Under the pieces are notes generated by a model. The model was given only the letters and a program-made list of their open reading frames with translations. It was not told the origin of the DNA and ran no database searches. Shown here one piece after another: positions 34,843 through 49,093 of a stretch of 64,000 nucleotides of DNA. Each line of letters opens with the position of its first letter. Positions within the stretch are counted from its first letter, which is position 1. The stretch is from Agelas oroides (lineage: Eukaryota > Porifera > Demospongiae > Agelasida > Agelasidae). The stretch lies in assembly GCA_949130485.1 (NCBI GenBank), contig OX422192.1, positions 2,145,585-2,209,584 on the forward strand, written 5' to 3'. Position numbers and translations under genes: made by a program.

Positions 34843-36292
34843 ATGAGACACCATGAGACATCATCAGAGACATCATGAGATTTCATGAGACTGCATGAGA
34901 CATCATAAGACTTCATGAGACACCATGAGACAGCATCAGACTTCCTCAGACTACATGAGACATCATAAGACTTCTTGAGACATCATGAGACATCATGAGA
35001 CATCATGAGACATCATGAGACATCATACGACACCATGAAACATCATAAGACACCATGAGACATCATGAGACATCACGAGACACCATGAGACTTCATGAGA
35101 CACCATGGGACATCATAAGACACCAAGAGACACCATGAGACACCATGAGACATCATGAGACACCATGAGACTTCATTAGACTCCATGAAACATCATGAGA
35201 CATCATGAGACATCACGAGACATCATGAGACATCACGAGATATCTTGAGACATCATGAGACACCATATGACACCATGAGACTCCATGAGACATCATGGGA
35301 CACCATGAGGCAGCAGGAGAAACCATGAGACATCATGAGACACTATGAGACATCATGAGACATCATGAGACATCATGAGACACCATGAGAAACCATGAGA
35401 CTTCTTGAGACATCATGAGACACTATGAGACACCATGAGACACTTTGAGACACGATGAGACTTTATGAGACATCATGAGACATATTGAGACATCACGAGA
35501 CATCATGAGACACCATGAGACATCATAAGACATCACGAGACACCATGAGACTTCATGAGATTCCATGAGATATCATAAGACACCATGAGACATCATGAGA
35601 CATCACGAGACACCATGAGACTTCATGAGACACCATGAGACATCATGAGACACCATGAGACATCATAAGACACCTGGGAAATCATGAGACTTCATGAGAC
35701 ACTATGAGACATCATAAGACATCACGAGACACCATGAGACTTCATGAAACACTTTGAGACATCATAAGACACCATGAGACATCATGACACACCATGAGAC
35801 ATCATGAGACACCATGAGACATCATAAGACACCTGGGACATCATGAGACTTCATGAGACATCATGAGACGCCATGACTCGGCATTAGACATCATGAGACA
35901 TCATGAGATTTCATGAGACTCCATGAGACATCATAAGACTTCATGAGACACCATGAGACAGCATTAGACTTCATGAGACTCCATTAGACATCATAAGACT
36001 TCTTGAGACATCTTGAGACACCATTGAAACCATGAGACACTTTGAGACACCGTGAGACTTCATGAGACATCATGACACAGCATGAGACATAATGAGACAC
36101 CATTTGACACCATGAGACTCCATTAGACATCATGAGACACCATGAGGCAGCAGGAGAGACCATGAGACATCATGAGACATCATGAGACACTATGAGACTT
36201 CATGAGACACCATGAGACTTCATGAGACATCATGAGACACCATGAGACACTATGAGACACCATGAGACTGCATGAGACACCATGAGACACTA
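34843..36292 (+). repeat. Satellite B block 9
   Basis: About 145 ten-base units. Begins like block 8 (CATCAGAGACATC) and ends with the GAGACACTATG junction. Confidence 0.95.
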
Positions 36293-36725
36293 TGTCCCAA
36301 TGCTTTCCCATCTTGTCCCAACGCTGTCCCATCTTGTCCCAGTGCTGTCCCGTCTTCTCCCAATGCTGTCCAGTTGTCTGCATGCTGTCCCATCCTGTCC
36401 CAATTCTTTCCCGTCTTCTCCAAATGCTGTCCAATCTTGTCCCAATGCTCTCCCTTCTTGTCCCAATGCTTTCCAGTCTTGTCCCAATGCTGTAAAGTCC
36501 GGTACCAATGCTGTCCCGTCTTGTCCCAATGCTGGCCAGTCCAGTACCAATGCTGTCCCGTCTTGTCCCAATGCTGTCCATTCTTGTCAAAATGCTGTCC
36601 AGTCTGGTGTTATTGCTGTTCCATCTTATCCCAATGCTGTCCAGTCTTGCTTTAATGCTGTCCATTCTTGTCCTAATCCTGTCCCGTCTTATCCCAATGC
36701 TATAGAATCTTGTTCCAATGCTGTC
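36293..36725 (+). repeat. Satellite A block 10
   Basis: About 21 units, a shortened relative of blocks 2, 5 and 7. It lacks the central units between GTCTGCATGCTG and CCCATCCTG. The exit is a slightly altered GCTGTC/ATGTGAC. Confidence 0.95.
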
Positions 36726-38368
36726 ATGTGACACCACGATCCATCATAAGAGACATCATGAGATTTCATGAGACTCCATGAGACATCATAAGACTTCATG
36801 AGACACCATGAGACAACATGAGACTTCCTGAGACTTCTTGAGACATCAAGGGACACCATGAGACACCATGAGACATCCTAAGACACCATGAGACTTCATA
36901 AGACACCATGAGACTTCACGAGATACCATGAGACACCATGAGACATCATAAGACACCATGAGATTTCACGAGACACCTTGAGACATCTTAAGACCCCATG
37001 AGACATCATAAGACACCATGAGTCTTCACGAGACACCATGAGACTTCATGAGACTACATGGGACATCATAAGACTTCTTGAGATATCATGAGACACCATG
37101 AGACACCATGAGACACTTTGAGACACAATGAGACTTCATGAGACATCATGAGACATCATGAGACATCATGAGACATCATGACACAGCATAAGACATCATA
37201 AGACACCATTTGACACCATGAGACTCTATTAGACATCATGAGACACCATGAGGCAGCAGGAGACACCATGAGACATCTTGAGACACTTTGAGACACCATG
37301 AGACTTCATGAGACATCATGAGACATCATGACACAGCATGAGACATCATCAGACACCATATGACACCATGAGACTCCAGGAGACATCATGGGACACCATC
37401 AGGCAGCAGGAGACACCATGAGACATCATCAGACATCATGAGACACTATGAGCCTTCATGAAACAGCATGAGATTTGATGAGACACCATAAGAATTCATG
37501 AGACACTATGAGACAACATGAGACACCATGAAACATAGTGAGACACCATGAGACACCATGAAACTTCATGAGACAACATGAGACACCATGAGACACCATA
37601 AGACACTATGAAACACCATGAGACATCATCAGACATCATGAGACACCATTAGACACCCTGAGACATCATAAGCCATTACGAGACACTGTTACACTTCATG
37701 AGACTCCATGAGACATCATACGACACCATGAGGCATCATGAGATATCACGAGACATCATGACACACCATGATACATCATAAGACACCATGAGACATCATG
37801 AGACATCACGAGACACCATGAGACTTCATGAGACACCATGGGACATCATAAGACACCAAGAGACACCATGAGACACCATGAGACATCATGAGACACCATG
37901 AGACTTCATTAGACTCCATGAAACATCATGAGACATCATGAGACATCACAAGACATCATGAGACATCACGAGACATCTTGAGACATCATGACACAGCAGG
38001 AGACATCATGAGACACCATATGACACCATGAGACTCCATGAGACATCATGGGACACCATGAGGCAGCAGGAGACACCATGAGACATTATGAGACACCATG
38101 AGACACCATGAGACACTTTGAGACATCATGAGATATCATGAGACATCATGACACAGCATGAGACATCATGAGACACCATTTGACACCATGAGACTCCATT
38201 AGACATCATGAGACACCATGAGGCAGCAGGAGACACCATGAGACATCATGAGACATGATGAGACACTATGAGACTTCATGAGACACCATGAGACTTCATG
38301 AGACATCATGAGACACCATGAGACACTATGAGACACCATGAGACTGCATGAGACATCATGAGACACTA
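36726..38368 (+). repeat. Satellite B block 10
   Basis: About 164 ten-base units, with several units otherwise typical of block 1 (ATCAGGCAGC, GCCTTCATGAAACAGC). Confidence 0.95.
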
Positions 38369-38879
38369 TGTCCCAATGCTTTCCCATCTTGTCCCAACGC
38401 TGTCCCATCTTGTCCCAGTTCTGTCCCGTCTTCTCCCAATGCTGTCCAGTTGTGTGCATGCTGTCCCGTCTTATCCCAATGCTTTCCCGTCTTGTCCCAA
38501 CGCTGTCCAGTATTGTCCCAATGCTGTCTTGTCCAAATTTTTTCCCATCCTGTCCCAATTCTTTCCCGTCTTCTCCAAATGCTGTCCAATCTTGTCCCAA
38601 TGCTCTCCCTTCTTGTCCCAATGCTTTCAAGTCTTGTCCCAATGCTGTCCAGTCCGGTACCAATGCTGTCCCGTCTTGTCCCAATGCTGTCCTGTCCGGT
38701 ACCAATGCTGTCCCGTCATGTCCCAATGCTGTCCAGTTTTGTCCCAATGCTGTCCATTCTTGTCAAAATGGTGTCCAGTCTGGTGTTATTGCTGTTCCAT
38801 CTTATCCCAATGCTGTCCAGTCTTGCTTTAATGCTGTCCATTCTTGTCCTAATCCTGTCCCGTCTTGTCCCAATGCTGC
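38369..38879 (+). repeat. Satellite A block 11
   Basis: About 24 units, GAGACACTATG entry. It is the first block to use the second exit junction, AATGCTGCAGACTCCATGAG, shared with blocks 12, 13 and 14. Confidence 0.95.
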
Positions 38880-41800
38880 AGACTCCATGAGACACCATGA
38901 GACACCATGAGACATCATGAGACACTATGAGACATCATGAGATACCATGAGACATCATAAGACACCTGGGACATCATGAGACATCATGAGACATCATGAG
39001 ACATCATGAGACACCATGAGTCATCATGAGACATCATGAGACATCATGAGACTTCATGAGACACCATGAGACACCATGAGATGTCATGATACTCCATGAG
39101 ATCTCATAAGACACCATGAGACATCATGAGAGACCGTGAGACTTCACGAGACACCATGAGATATCATAAGACACCTGGGACATCATGAGACTTCATGAGA
39201 CATCATGAGACGCCATGACTTGGCATGAGACATCTTGAGACACCATTAGATTTCATGAGACTCCATGAGACATCATAAGACTTCATGAGACACCATGAGA
39301 CAGCATGAGACGTCATGAGACCCCATGAGACATCATAAGACAGCATGAGACATCATGAGACACCATGAGACATCATGAGACACCATTAGAATAAGACACT
39401 ATGAGACTTCACAACACATCATGAGACTTCATGAGACTCCATGAGATATCATATGACTTCTTGAGACATCATGAGACACCATGAGACACAATGAGACACC
39501 TGAGACATCATAAGAAACCATGAGACTTCACCAGACACCTTGAGACATCATAAGACACCACGAGACATAATAAGACACCATGAGACTTCACTAAACACCA
39601 TGAGACTCCATGAGACATCATAAGACTTCTTGAGACAACATGATACACCACGAGACACCATGAGACATCATGAGACATCATAAGACACCATGAGACCTCA
39701 CGAGACACCTTGAGACATCATAAGACACCATGAGACATCATAAGACACCATGAGACTTAACGAGATACCATGAGACTTCATGAGACTCCATGAGACATCA
39801 TAAGACTTCTTGAGACATCATGAGACACCATGAGACACCATGAGACACTTTGGGACACCATGAGACATCATGAGACATCATGAGACATCATGAGACATCA
39901 TGACACAGCATTAGACATCATGAGACACCATTTGACACCATGAGACTCCATTAGACATCATGAGACACCATGAGGCAGCAGGAGACACCATGAGACATCA
40001 TGAGACATCATGAGACACTATTAGACTTCATAAGACACTATGAGACTTCACAAAACCACCATGAGACTTCATGAGACTCCATGAGACATCATATGACTTC
40101 TTGAGACATCATGAGACACCATGAGACACTTTGAGACACCATGAGACATCATGAGACATCATGAGACATCATGAGACATCATGACACAGCATTAGACATC
40201 ATGAGACACCATTTGACACCATGAGACTCCATTAGACATCATGAGACACCATGAGGCAGCAGGAGACACCATGAGACATCATGAGACATCATTAGACACT
40301 ATTAGACTTCATGAGACACTATGAGTCTTCACAACACACCATGAGACTTCATGAGACTCCATGAGACATCATATGACTTCTTTAGACATCATGAGACACC
40401 ATGAGACACAATGAGACACCGTGAGATATCATAAGACACCATGAGACTTCACGAGACACCTTGAGACATCATAAGACACCACGAGACATAATAAGACACC
40501 ATGAGACTTCACTACACACCATGCAACTTCATGAGACTCCATGAGACATCATAAGACTTCTTGAGACAACATGAGACACCACGAAACACCATGAGACATC
40601 ATGAGACATCATAAGACACCATGAGACCTCACGAGACACCTTGAGACATCATAAGACACCATGAGACATCATAAGACACTATGAGACTTAACGAGATACC
40701 ATGAGACTTCATGAGACTCCATGAGACATCATAAGAGTTCTTGAGACATCATGAGACACCATGAGACACCATGAGACACTTTGAGACACCATGAGACATC
40801 ATGAGACATCATGAGACATCATGAAACATCATGACACAGCATTAGACATCATGAGACACAATTTCACACCATGAGACTCCATTAGACATCATGAGACACC
40901 ATGAGATTTCACGAGACACCTTGAGACATCATAAGACACCACGAGACATCATAAGACACCATGAGATTTCACAAGACACCATGAGACTTCATGAGACTCC
41001 ATGGGACATCCTGAGACATCTTGAGACATCCTGAGACACCACGAGACACCATGAGACACCATGAGACATCATAAGATACCATGAGACTTCATGAGACATA
41101 ATGAGACATCATGAGACATCATGACACAGCGTCAGATATCATGAGATACCATTTGACACCATGAGACTCCATTAGACATCATGAGACACCATGAGGCAGC
41201 AGGAGACACCATGAGACATCATGAGACATCCTGAGACATCATGAGACATCATGAGACATAATGAGACATCATGAGACATCATGACACAGCGTGAGATATC
41301 ATGAGACACCATTTGCCACCATGAGACTCCATTAGACATCATGAGACACCATGAGGCAGCAGGAGACACCATGAGACATCATGAGACATCCTGAGACACT
41401 ATGAGACCTCATGAGACAACATGAGACTTCATGAGACAACATGAGACTTCATGAGACTTCATGATACACCATGAGACTTCATGAGACTCCATGAGACATC
41501 ATGTGACTTCTTGAGACATCATGAGACACCATGAGACACCATGAGACACCCTGAGAGATCATAAGACACCATGAGACTTCACGAGACACCTTGAGACATC
41601 ATAAGACACCACGAGACATCATAAGACACCATGAGACGTCACAAGACACCATGAGATTTCATGAGACTCCATGGGACATCCTAAGACTTCTTGAGACATC
41701 ATGAGACACCACGAGACACCATGAGATACCATGAGACAACATAAGACACCATGAGACTTCACGAGACACCTTGAGACATCATAAGACACCATGAGACATC

Positions 41801-43141
41801 ATAAGACACCATGAGACTTCACAAGACACCATGAGACATCAGAAGACACCATGAGACTTCACAAGACACCATGAGACATCATGAGACATAATGAGACACT
41901 ATGAGACTTCATCAGACAACATGAGACTTCATGATACACCATGAGACTTCCTGAGACATCATGAGACACCATGAGACACTTTGAGACACCATGAGACATC
42001 ATGAGACATCATGACACAGCATTAGACATCATGAGACACAATTTGACACCATGAGACTCCATTAGACATCATGAGACACCATGAGACTTCACGAGACACC
42101 TTGAGACATCATAAGACACCACGAGACATCATAAGACACAATGAGATTTCACAAGACACCATGAGACTTCATGAGACTCCATGGGACATCCTGAGACTTC
42201 TTGAGACATCCTGAGACACCACGAGACACCATGAGACACCATGAGACATCATAAGATACAATGAGACTTCATGAGACATAATGAGACATCATGAGACATC
42301 ATGACACAGCGTGAGATATCATGAGATACCATTTGACACCATGAGACTCCATTAGACATCATGAGACACCATGAGGCAGCAGGAGACACCATGAGACATC
42401 ATGAGACATCCTGAGACATCATGAGACATCATGAGACATAATGAGACATCATGAGACATCATGACACAGCGTGAGATATCATGAGACACCATTTGCCACC
42501 ATGAGACTCCATTAGACATCATGAGACACCATGAGGCAGCAGGAGACACCATGAGACATCATGAGACATCCTGAGACACTATGAGACCTCATGAGACAAC
42601 ATGAGACTTCATGAGACTTCATGAGACACCATGAGACTTCATGAGACTCCATGAGACATCATGTGACTTCTTGAGACATCATGAGACACCATGAGACACC
42701 ATGAGACACCCTGAGAGATCATAAGACACCATGAGACTTCACGAGACACCTTGAGACATCATAAGACACCACGAGACATCATAAGACACCATGAGACGTC
42801 ACAAGACACCATGAGATTTCATGAGACTCCATGGGACATCCTAAGACTTCTTGAGACATCATGAGACACCACGAGACACCATGAGATACCATGAGACAAC
42901 ATAAGACACCATGAGACTTCACGAGACACCTTGAGACATCATAAGACACCATGAGACATCATAAGACACCATGAGACTTCACAAGACACCATGAGACATC
43001 ATGAGACATAATGAGACACTATGAGACTTCATCAGACAACATGAGACTTCATGATACACCATGAGACTTCCTGAGACATCATGAGACACCATGAGACAGT
43101 ATGAGACACCATGAGACAGCATGAGACACCATGAGACACTA
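38880..43141 (+). repeat. Satellite B block 11
   Basis: About 426 ten-base units, the longest B block. It contains two copies of an approximately 1.18-kb higher-order repeat (about 40.8-41.95 kb and 42.0-43.08 kb). Confidence 0.95.
40840..43080 (+). repeat. 1180-bp higher-order repeat within satellite B, two copies
   Basis: Marker series such as ATTTGCCACC, CACAGCGTGAG and GGCAGCAGGAG recur 1180 bp apart (for example 41161 and 42341), equal to 118 ten-base units. The spacing shrinks to about 1120 near the right end, so the second copy lost a few units. A 160-bp sub-period is also visible inside each copy. Confidence 0.85.
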
Positions 43142-44770
43142 TGTCCCAATGCTTTCCCATCTTGTCCCAACGCTGTCCCATCTTGTCCCACTGCTGTCCC
43201 GTCTTCTCCCAATGCTGTCCAGTTCTCTGCATGCTGTCCCGTCTTGTCCCAATGATTTCCCGTCTTGTCCCAATGCTGTCCAGTCTGGTTCCAATGCTGT
43301 CCAGTCTTGTCCCAATGCTGTCCGTTCTTGTCCCAATGCTGTCCAGTCTTGTCCCAATGCTGTCCCGTCTTGTCCCAATGCTTTCCAGTCTTGTCCCAAT
43401 GCTGTCCAGCCTTGTCCTAATGCTGTCCTGTCTTGCCCCAATTCTGTCCCGTCTTGTCCCAATGCTGTCCAGTATTGTCCCAATGCTGTCCCGTCTTGTC
43501 CAAATGCTTTCCCATCCTGTCCCAATCCTTTCACGTCTTCTCCAAATGCTGTCCATTCTTGTCCCAATGCTCTCCCTTCTTGTCCCAATGCTTTCCAGTC
43601 TTGTCCCAATGCTGTCCAATCCGGTACCAATACTGTCCCATCTTGTCCCAATGCTGTCCAGTCTTGTCCCAATGCTGTCCATTCTTGTCCAAATGCTGTC
43701 CAGTCTTGTGTTATTGCTGTTCCATCTTATCCCAATGCTGTCCAGTCTTGCTTTAATGCTGTCCATTCTTGTCCTAATCCTGTCCCGTCTTGTCCCAATG
43801 TTGTAGAGTCTTGTTCCATTCCTGTCCCGTCTTGCCCCAATTCTGTCCCATTCTATCCCGTTTTGTCCCAATGCTGTCCAGTCTTGTCCCAATGCTGTCC
43901 CGTCTTGTCCCAATGCTGTCCAGTCATGTCTCAATGCTGTCCCGTTTTGTCCCAATGCTTTCTCGTCTTGTTCCAATGCTGTCCAGCCTTGTCCTAATGC
44001 TGTCCTGTCTTGTCCGAATGCTTTCCAGTCTTGTCCCAATGCTGTCCAGTCTTGTCCCAATGCTGTCCTGTCTTGCTTTAATGCTGTCCATTCTTCTCCT
44101 AATTTTGCCCAGTTTTGCCTAATGCTTTCCTGCCTTCTCCCATGCTTTCCAGTCTTGTCCCAATGCTGTCCAGTCCTGTACCAATCCTGTCCAGTCTTGT
44201 CCCAATGCGGTCCAGTCTTGTTTAAATGCTGTCGAGTCTTGTCCAAATACTGTCCATTCTTGTCCTAATCCTGTCTAGTCTTGTCCTAATGCTGTCCAGT
44301 TCTGTCCTAATGCTTTGCCGTCTTGTCCCAAACCTTTTCCGTCTTGTCCCAACTCTGTCGAGTCTTGTACAATGCTGTCCAGTCTTGTCCCAACGCTGTC
44401 CAGTCTTGCTCCAATGCTGTCCTGTCTTGTCCCAATGCTTTCCCGTCTTGTCTCAAAGCTTTCCCGTCTTGTCCCAACGCTGTCCAGTCTTGTACCAATG
44501 CTGTCCAGTCTTGTCCTAATGCTGTCCAGTTCTGTCTAAATGCTTTCCCATCTTGTCCCAATGCTTTCCAGTCTTGTCCCAATGCTATCCAGTCTTGACC
44601 CAATGCTGTCCAGTCTAGTCCCAATGCTGTCCAGTCTAGTCCCAATGCTGTCCCGTATTATCCCAATGCTGTCCAGTCGTGTGTTATTGCGGTCCCGTCT
44701 TATCCCAATGCTATCAAGTTTTGTTTAAATGCTGTCCAGTCTTGTCCTAATTCTGTCCAGTCTTGTCCTA

Positions 44771-46600
44771 ATGCTTTCATTTCATTTCTAATGCTGTCCA
44801 GTCGTGTATGATGTTCAGTCGTGTCCTTTTGCTCTCAAGTCTTGCCCTAATGCTGTCCTGTCTTGTTCACAATGCGGTCCAGTTTTGAACTAATGCTGTC
44901 GAATCATGTCCCAATGCTGTCCATTCTTGTGAATGCTGTCCACTCTTGACCCAATGCTGTCCAGTCTTCTCCAAATGCTGTCCACTCTTGACCCAATGCT
45001 GTCCAGTCTTCTCCAAATGCTGTCCCGTCTTGACCCAATCGCTTCCCGTTTTGTCCCAATGCTGTGCAGTCTTGTCCCAATGCGGTCCAGTCTTCTCTTA
45101 ATGCTGTCGAGTCTTGTCCAAATACTGTCCATTCTTGTCCTAATCCTGTCTAGTCTTGTCCTAATGCTGTCCAGTTCTGTCCTAATGCTTTGCCGTCTTG
45201 TCCCAAACCTTTCCCGTCTTGTCCCAACTCTGTCCAGTCTTGTACAATGCTGTCCAGTCTTGTCCCAACGCTGTCCAGTGTTGTTCCAATGCTGTCCTGT
45301 CTTGTCCCAATGCTTTCCCGTCTTGTCCCAAAGCTTTCCCGTCTTGTCCCAACGCTGTCCAGTCTTGTACCAATGCTGTCCAGTTCTGTCTAAATGCTTT
45401 CCCATCTTGTCCCAATGCTTTCCAGTCTTGTCCCAATGCTATCCAGTCTTGACCCAATGCTATCCAGTCTTGACCCAATGCTATCCAGTCTTGACCCAAT
45501 GCTGTCCAGTCTTGACCCAATGCTATCCAGTCTTGACCCAATGCTGTCCAGTCTTGTCCCAATGCTGTCCCGTATTGTCCCAATGCTGTCCAATCTTGTG
45601 TTATTGCGGTCCCGTCTTATCCCAATGCTATCAAGTCTTGTTTAAATGCTGTCCAGTCTTGTCCTAATTCTGTCCAGTCTTGTCCTAATGCTTTCATTTC
45701 ATTCCTAATGCTGTCCAGTCGTGTATGATGTTCATTCGTGTCCTTTTGCTCTCAAGTCTTGCCCTAATGCTGTCCTGCCTTGTTCACAATGCTGTCCAGT
45801 TTTGAACTAATGCTGTCGAATCATGTCCAAATGCTGTCCATTCTTGTGAATGCTGTCCACTCCTGACCCACTTGATGCCCACCTACTTCCATAGCCAACT
45901 ATTATACACCTACCCTTTCTAACTCATTCCCATACTAGCACCTATTCACTACTTTCATACACAAACTCCACTCCTGACCGAATGCTGTCCAGTCTTCTCC
46001 AAATGCTGTCCCGTCTTGACCCAATAGCTTCCCGTTTTGTCCCAATGCTGTTCAGTCTTGTCCCAACACTGTCCAGTCTTGTCCCAATGCTGTCCTGTCC
46101 CAATGCTGTCCAGTCTTGTCCCAATGCTGTCCATTCTTGTCCCAATGCTGTCCAGTTTTGTCCCAATGCTGTACAGTCTTGTCCCAATGCTTTCCCGCCT
46201 TGTCCCAATCCAGTCCAGCCTTGTCCCAATGCTGTCCTGTCTTGCTTTAATGCTGTCCATTCTTCTCCTAATTCTGTCCAGTTTCACCTAATGCTTTCCT
46301 GCCTTATCCCATGCTGTCCATTCTTGTCCCAATGCTGTCCAGTCTTGTTCCAATGCTGTCCGGTCTTGTCCCAATGCTGTCCGGTCTTGTCCCAATGCTG
46401 TCCAGTCATGTTCCAATGCTGTCCAGTCTTGTCCCAACACTGTCCAGTCTTGTCCCAATGCTGTCCATTCTTGTCCCAATGCTGTCCGGTCTTGTCCCAA
46501 TGCTGTCCGGTCTTGTCTCAATGCTGTCCCGTCTTGTCCAAATGCAGTCCCTTCTTGTCCCAATGCTGTCAAGTCTTGTTCCAATGCTGTCCTGTCTTGT
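44771..46600 (+). repeat. 917-bp higher-order repeat in satellite A block 12
   Basis: The degenerate marker ATGCTTTCATTTCATT, followed by GTGTATGATGTTCA and GTGTCCTTTTGCT, occurs at 44771 and again 917 bp later at 45688. The same pair with the same spacing is found in block 13 (53252 and 54169). The end coordinate is approximate. Confidence 0.8.
45869..45967. other. 99-bp non-satellite insertion flanked by 12-bp direct repeats
   Basis: Within block 12 the satellite is interrupted by unrelated AC/T-rich sequence (CACTTGATGCCCACCTACTT onward, including CTATTATACACCTACC). CCACTCCTGACC occurs on both sides, at 45857-45868 and 45968-45979. The corresponding place in the duplicated block 13 (near 54325) has no insert. 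It is either a mobile element with a 12-bp target duplication or filler DNA captured during break repair. No terminal inverted repeats are evident. Confidence 0.75.
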
Positions 46601-47439
46601 CCCAATGCTGTCCAGTCATGTTCCAATGCTGTCCAGTCTTGTCCCAACACTGTCCAGTCTTGTCCCAATGCTGTCCATTCTTGTCCCAATGCTGTCCAGT
46701 CTTGTCCCAATGCTGTCACGTCTTGCCCCAATGCTTTACCGTCTTGTCCCAATGCTGTCCAGCCTTGTCCTAATGCTGTCCTGTCTTGTCCGAATGCTTT
46801 CCAGTCTTGTACCAATGCTGTCCAGTCTTGTCCCAATGCTGTATTGTCTTGCTTTAATGCTGTCCATTCTTGTCCTAATTCTGTCCAGTCTTGCATAATG
46901 CTTTCCTGCCTTGTCCGATGCTTTCCAGTCTTGTCCCACCGTCTTGTCCCAACGCTGTCCAGTCTTGTACCAATGCTGTCCAGTCTTGTTCCAACACTGT
47001 CTAGTCTTGTTCCAATGCTGTCTAGTCTTGTTCCAATTCTGTCCCGTCTTGTCCCACTGAAGTCCAGTCTTGTGTTATTGCTGTTCCGTCTTGTCCAAAT
47101 GCTGTCCAGTCTTGTTCCAATGCTGTCCAGTCTTCTTCCAATGCTGTCCAGTCCTGCCCCAATGCTTTACCGTCTTGTTCCAAAGCTTTCCCGTCTTGTC
47201 CCAACGCTGTCCGTTCTTGTCCCAATGCTGTCCAGTCTTGTCCCAATGCTGTCCCGTCTTGTCCCAATGCTTTCCTATCTTGTCCCAATGCTGTCCAGCC
47301 TTGTCCTAATGCTGTCCTCTCTTGTCCCAATGTTGTCCAGGCTTGTCCCAATGCTGTTCAGTACTGTACCAATGCTGACCTGTCTTGTCCCAATGCTGTC
47401 CGGTCTTGTCCCAATGCTGTCCAATCTTGCCCCAATTCT

Positions 47440-49085
47440 GTCCTGTCTTGTCCCAATGCTGTCCAGTATTATCCCAATGCTGTGCCGTCTTGTCCACATG
47501 CTTTCTCGTCCTGTCCCAATTCTTTCCCGTCTTATCCCAATCCTCTCCCTTCTTGTCCCATGGCAATGCTGTCCAGTCCTGTACCAATGCTGTCCCGTCT
47601 TGTCCCAATGCTGTCCAGTTTTGTCCCAATACTGTCCATTCTTGTCAAAATGCTGTCCAGTCTGGTGTTATTGCTGTTCCATCTTATCCCAATGCTGTCC
47701 AGTCTTGCTTTAAGGCTGTCCATTCTTGTCCTAATCCTGTCCAGTCTTGTCCCAATGCTGTCCAGTCTTGCCCCAATTCTGTCCTGTCTTGTCCCAATGC
47801 TGTCCAGTATTGTCCCAATGCTGTCCCGTCTTGTCCACATGCTTTCTCGTCCTGTCCCAATTGTTTCCCTTCTCCAAATGCTGTCCTATCTTATCCCAAT
47901 GCTCTCCCTTCTTGTCCCGTGGCAATGCTGTCCAGTCCTGTACCAATGCTGTCCCGTCTTTTCCAATGCTGTCCAGTTTTGTCCCAATACTGTCCATTCT
48001 TGTCAAAATGCTGTCCAGTCCTGTACCAATGCTGTCCTGTTTTGTCCCAATGCTGTCCAGTTTTGTCCCAATACTGTCCATTCTTGACAAAATGCGGTCC
48101 AGTCTGGTGTTATTGCTGTTCCATCTTATCCCAATGCTGTCCAGTCTTGCTTTAAGGCTGTCCATTCTTGTCCTAATCCTGCCCGGTCTTGTCCCAATGC
48201 TGTCCAGTCTTGTCCCAATTCTGTCCTGTCTTGTCCCAATGCTGTCCAGTATTGTCCCAATGCTGTCCCGTCTTGTCCACATGCATTCTCGTCCTGTCCC
48301 AATTGTTTCCCGTCTTCTCCAAATGCTGTCCTATCTTATCCCAATGCTCTCCCTTCTTGTCCCGTGGCAATGCTGTCCAGTCCTGTACCAATGCTGTCCC
48401 GTCTTTTCCAATGCTGTCCAGTTTTGTCCCAATACTGTCCATTCTTGTCAAAATGCTGTCCAGTCCTGTACCAATGCTGTCCTGTTTTGTCCCAATGCTG
48501 TCCAGTTTTGTCCCAATACTGTCCATTCTTGACAAAATGCGGTCCAGTCTGGTGTTATTGCTGTTCCATCTTATCCCAATGCTGTCCAGTCTTGCTTTAA
48601 GGCTGTCCATTCTTGTCCTAATCCTGCCCGGTCTTGTCCCAATGCTGTCCAGTCTTGCCCCAATTCTGTCCTGTCTTGTCCCAATGCTGTCCAGTATTGT
48701 CCCAATGCTGTCCCGTCTTGTCCACATGCTTTCTCGTCCTGTCCCAATTGTTTCCCGTCTTCTCCAAATGCTGTCCTATCTTATCCCAATGCTCTCCCTT
48801 CTTGACCCGTGGCAATGCTGTCCAGTCCTGTACCAATGCTGTCCCGTCTTGTCCCAATGCTGTCCAGTTTTGTCCCAATACTGTCCATTCTTGTCAAAAT
48901 GCTGTCCAGTCTTGTCCCAATGCTGTCCAGTCTTCTCCCAATGCTGTCCAGTTTTGTCCCAATACTGTCCATTCTTGTCAAAATGCTGTCCAGTCTGGTG
49001 TTATTGCTGTTCCATCTTATCCCAATGCTGTCCAGTCTTGCTTTAATGCTGTCCATTCTTGTCCTAATCCTGTCCCGTCTTGTCC
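47440..49085 (+). repeat. ~441-446-bp higher-order repeat in satellite A block 12, about four copies
   Basis: The marker TCTGGTGTTATTGCTG occurs at about 47661, 48103, 48548 and 48994, that is, 442, 445 and 446 bp apart. This is close to 21 units (441 bp) with small indels. Each period also contains TCCACATGC and CCCGTGGCAATGC variants. Confidence 0.85.
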
Positions 49086-49093
49086 CAATGCTG

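Larger units (their letters stand above)
27629..36292 (+). repeat. Composite A-B modules of ~3.4, ~3.3 and ~2.1 kb
   Basis: A5-B5-A6-B6 (27629-31059) is repeated as A7-B7-A8-B8 (31060-34199) and again in part as A9-B9 (34200-36292). Offsets are 3431 bp for A5/A7, 3280 bp for A6/A8 and 2083 bp for A8/A9. Junction sequences are preserved in each copy, which shows that A and B were duplicated together. Confidence 0.9.
43142..49093 (+). repeat. Satellite A block 12
   Basis: About 278 units, the longest A block. It contains a 917-bp tandem duplication (marker ATGCTTTCATTTCATT at 44771 and 45688), a run of near-identical units with CTTGACCCAATGCTATCCAG (45450-45560), a non-satellite insertion at 45869-45967, and a four-fold repeat of about 441-446 bp from 47.4 to 49.0 kb. 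Stops are present in every frame somewhere in the block. Confidence 0.95.
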
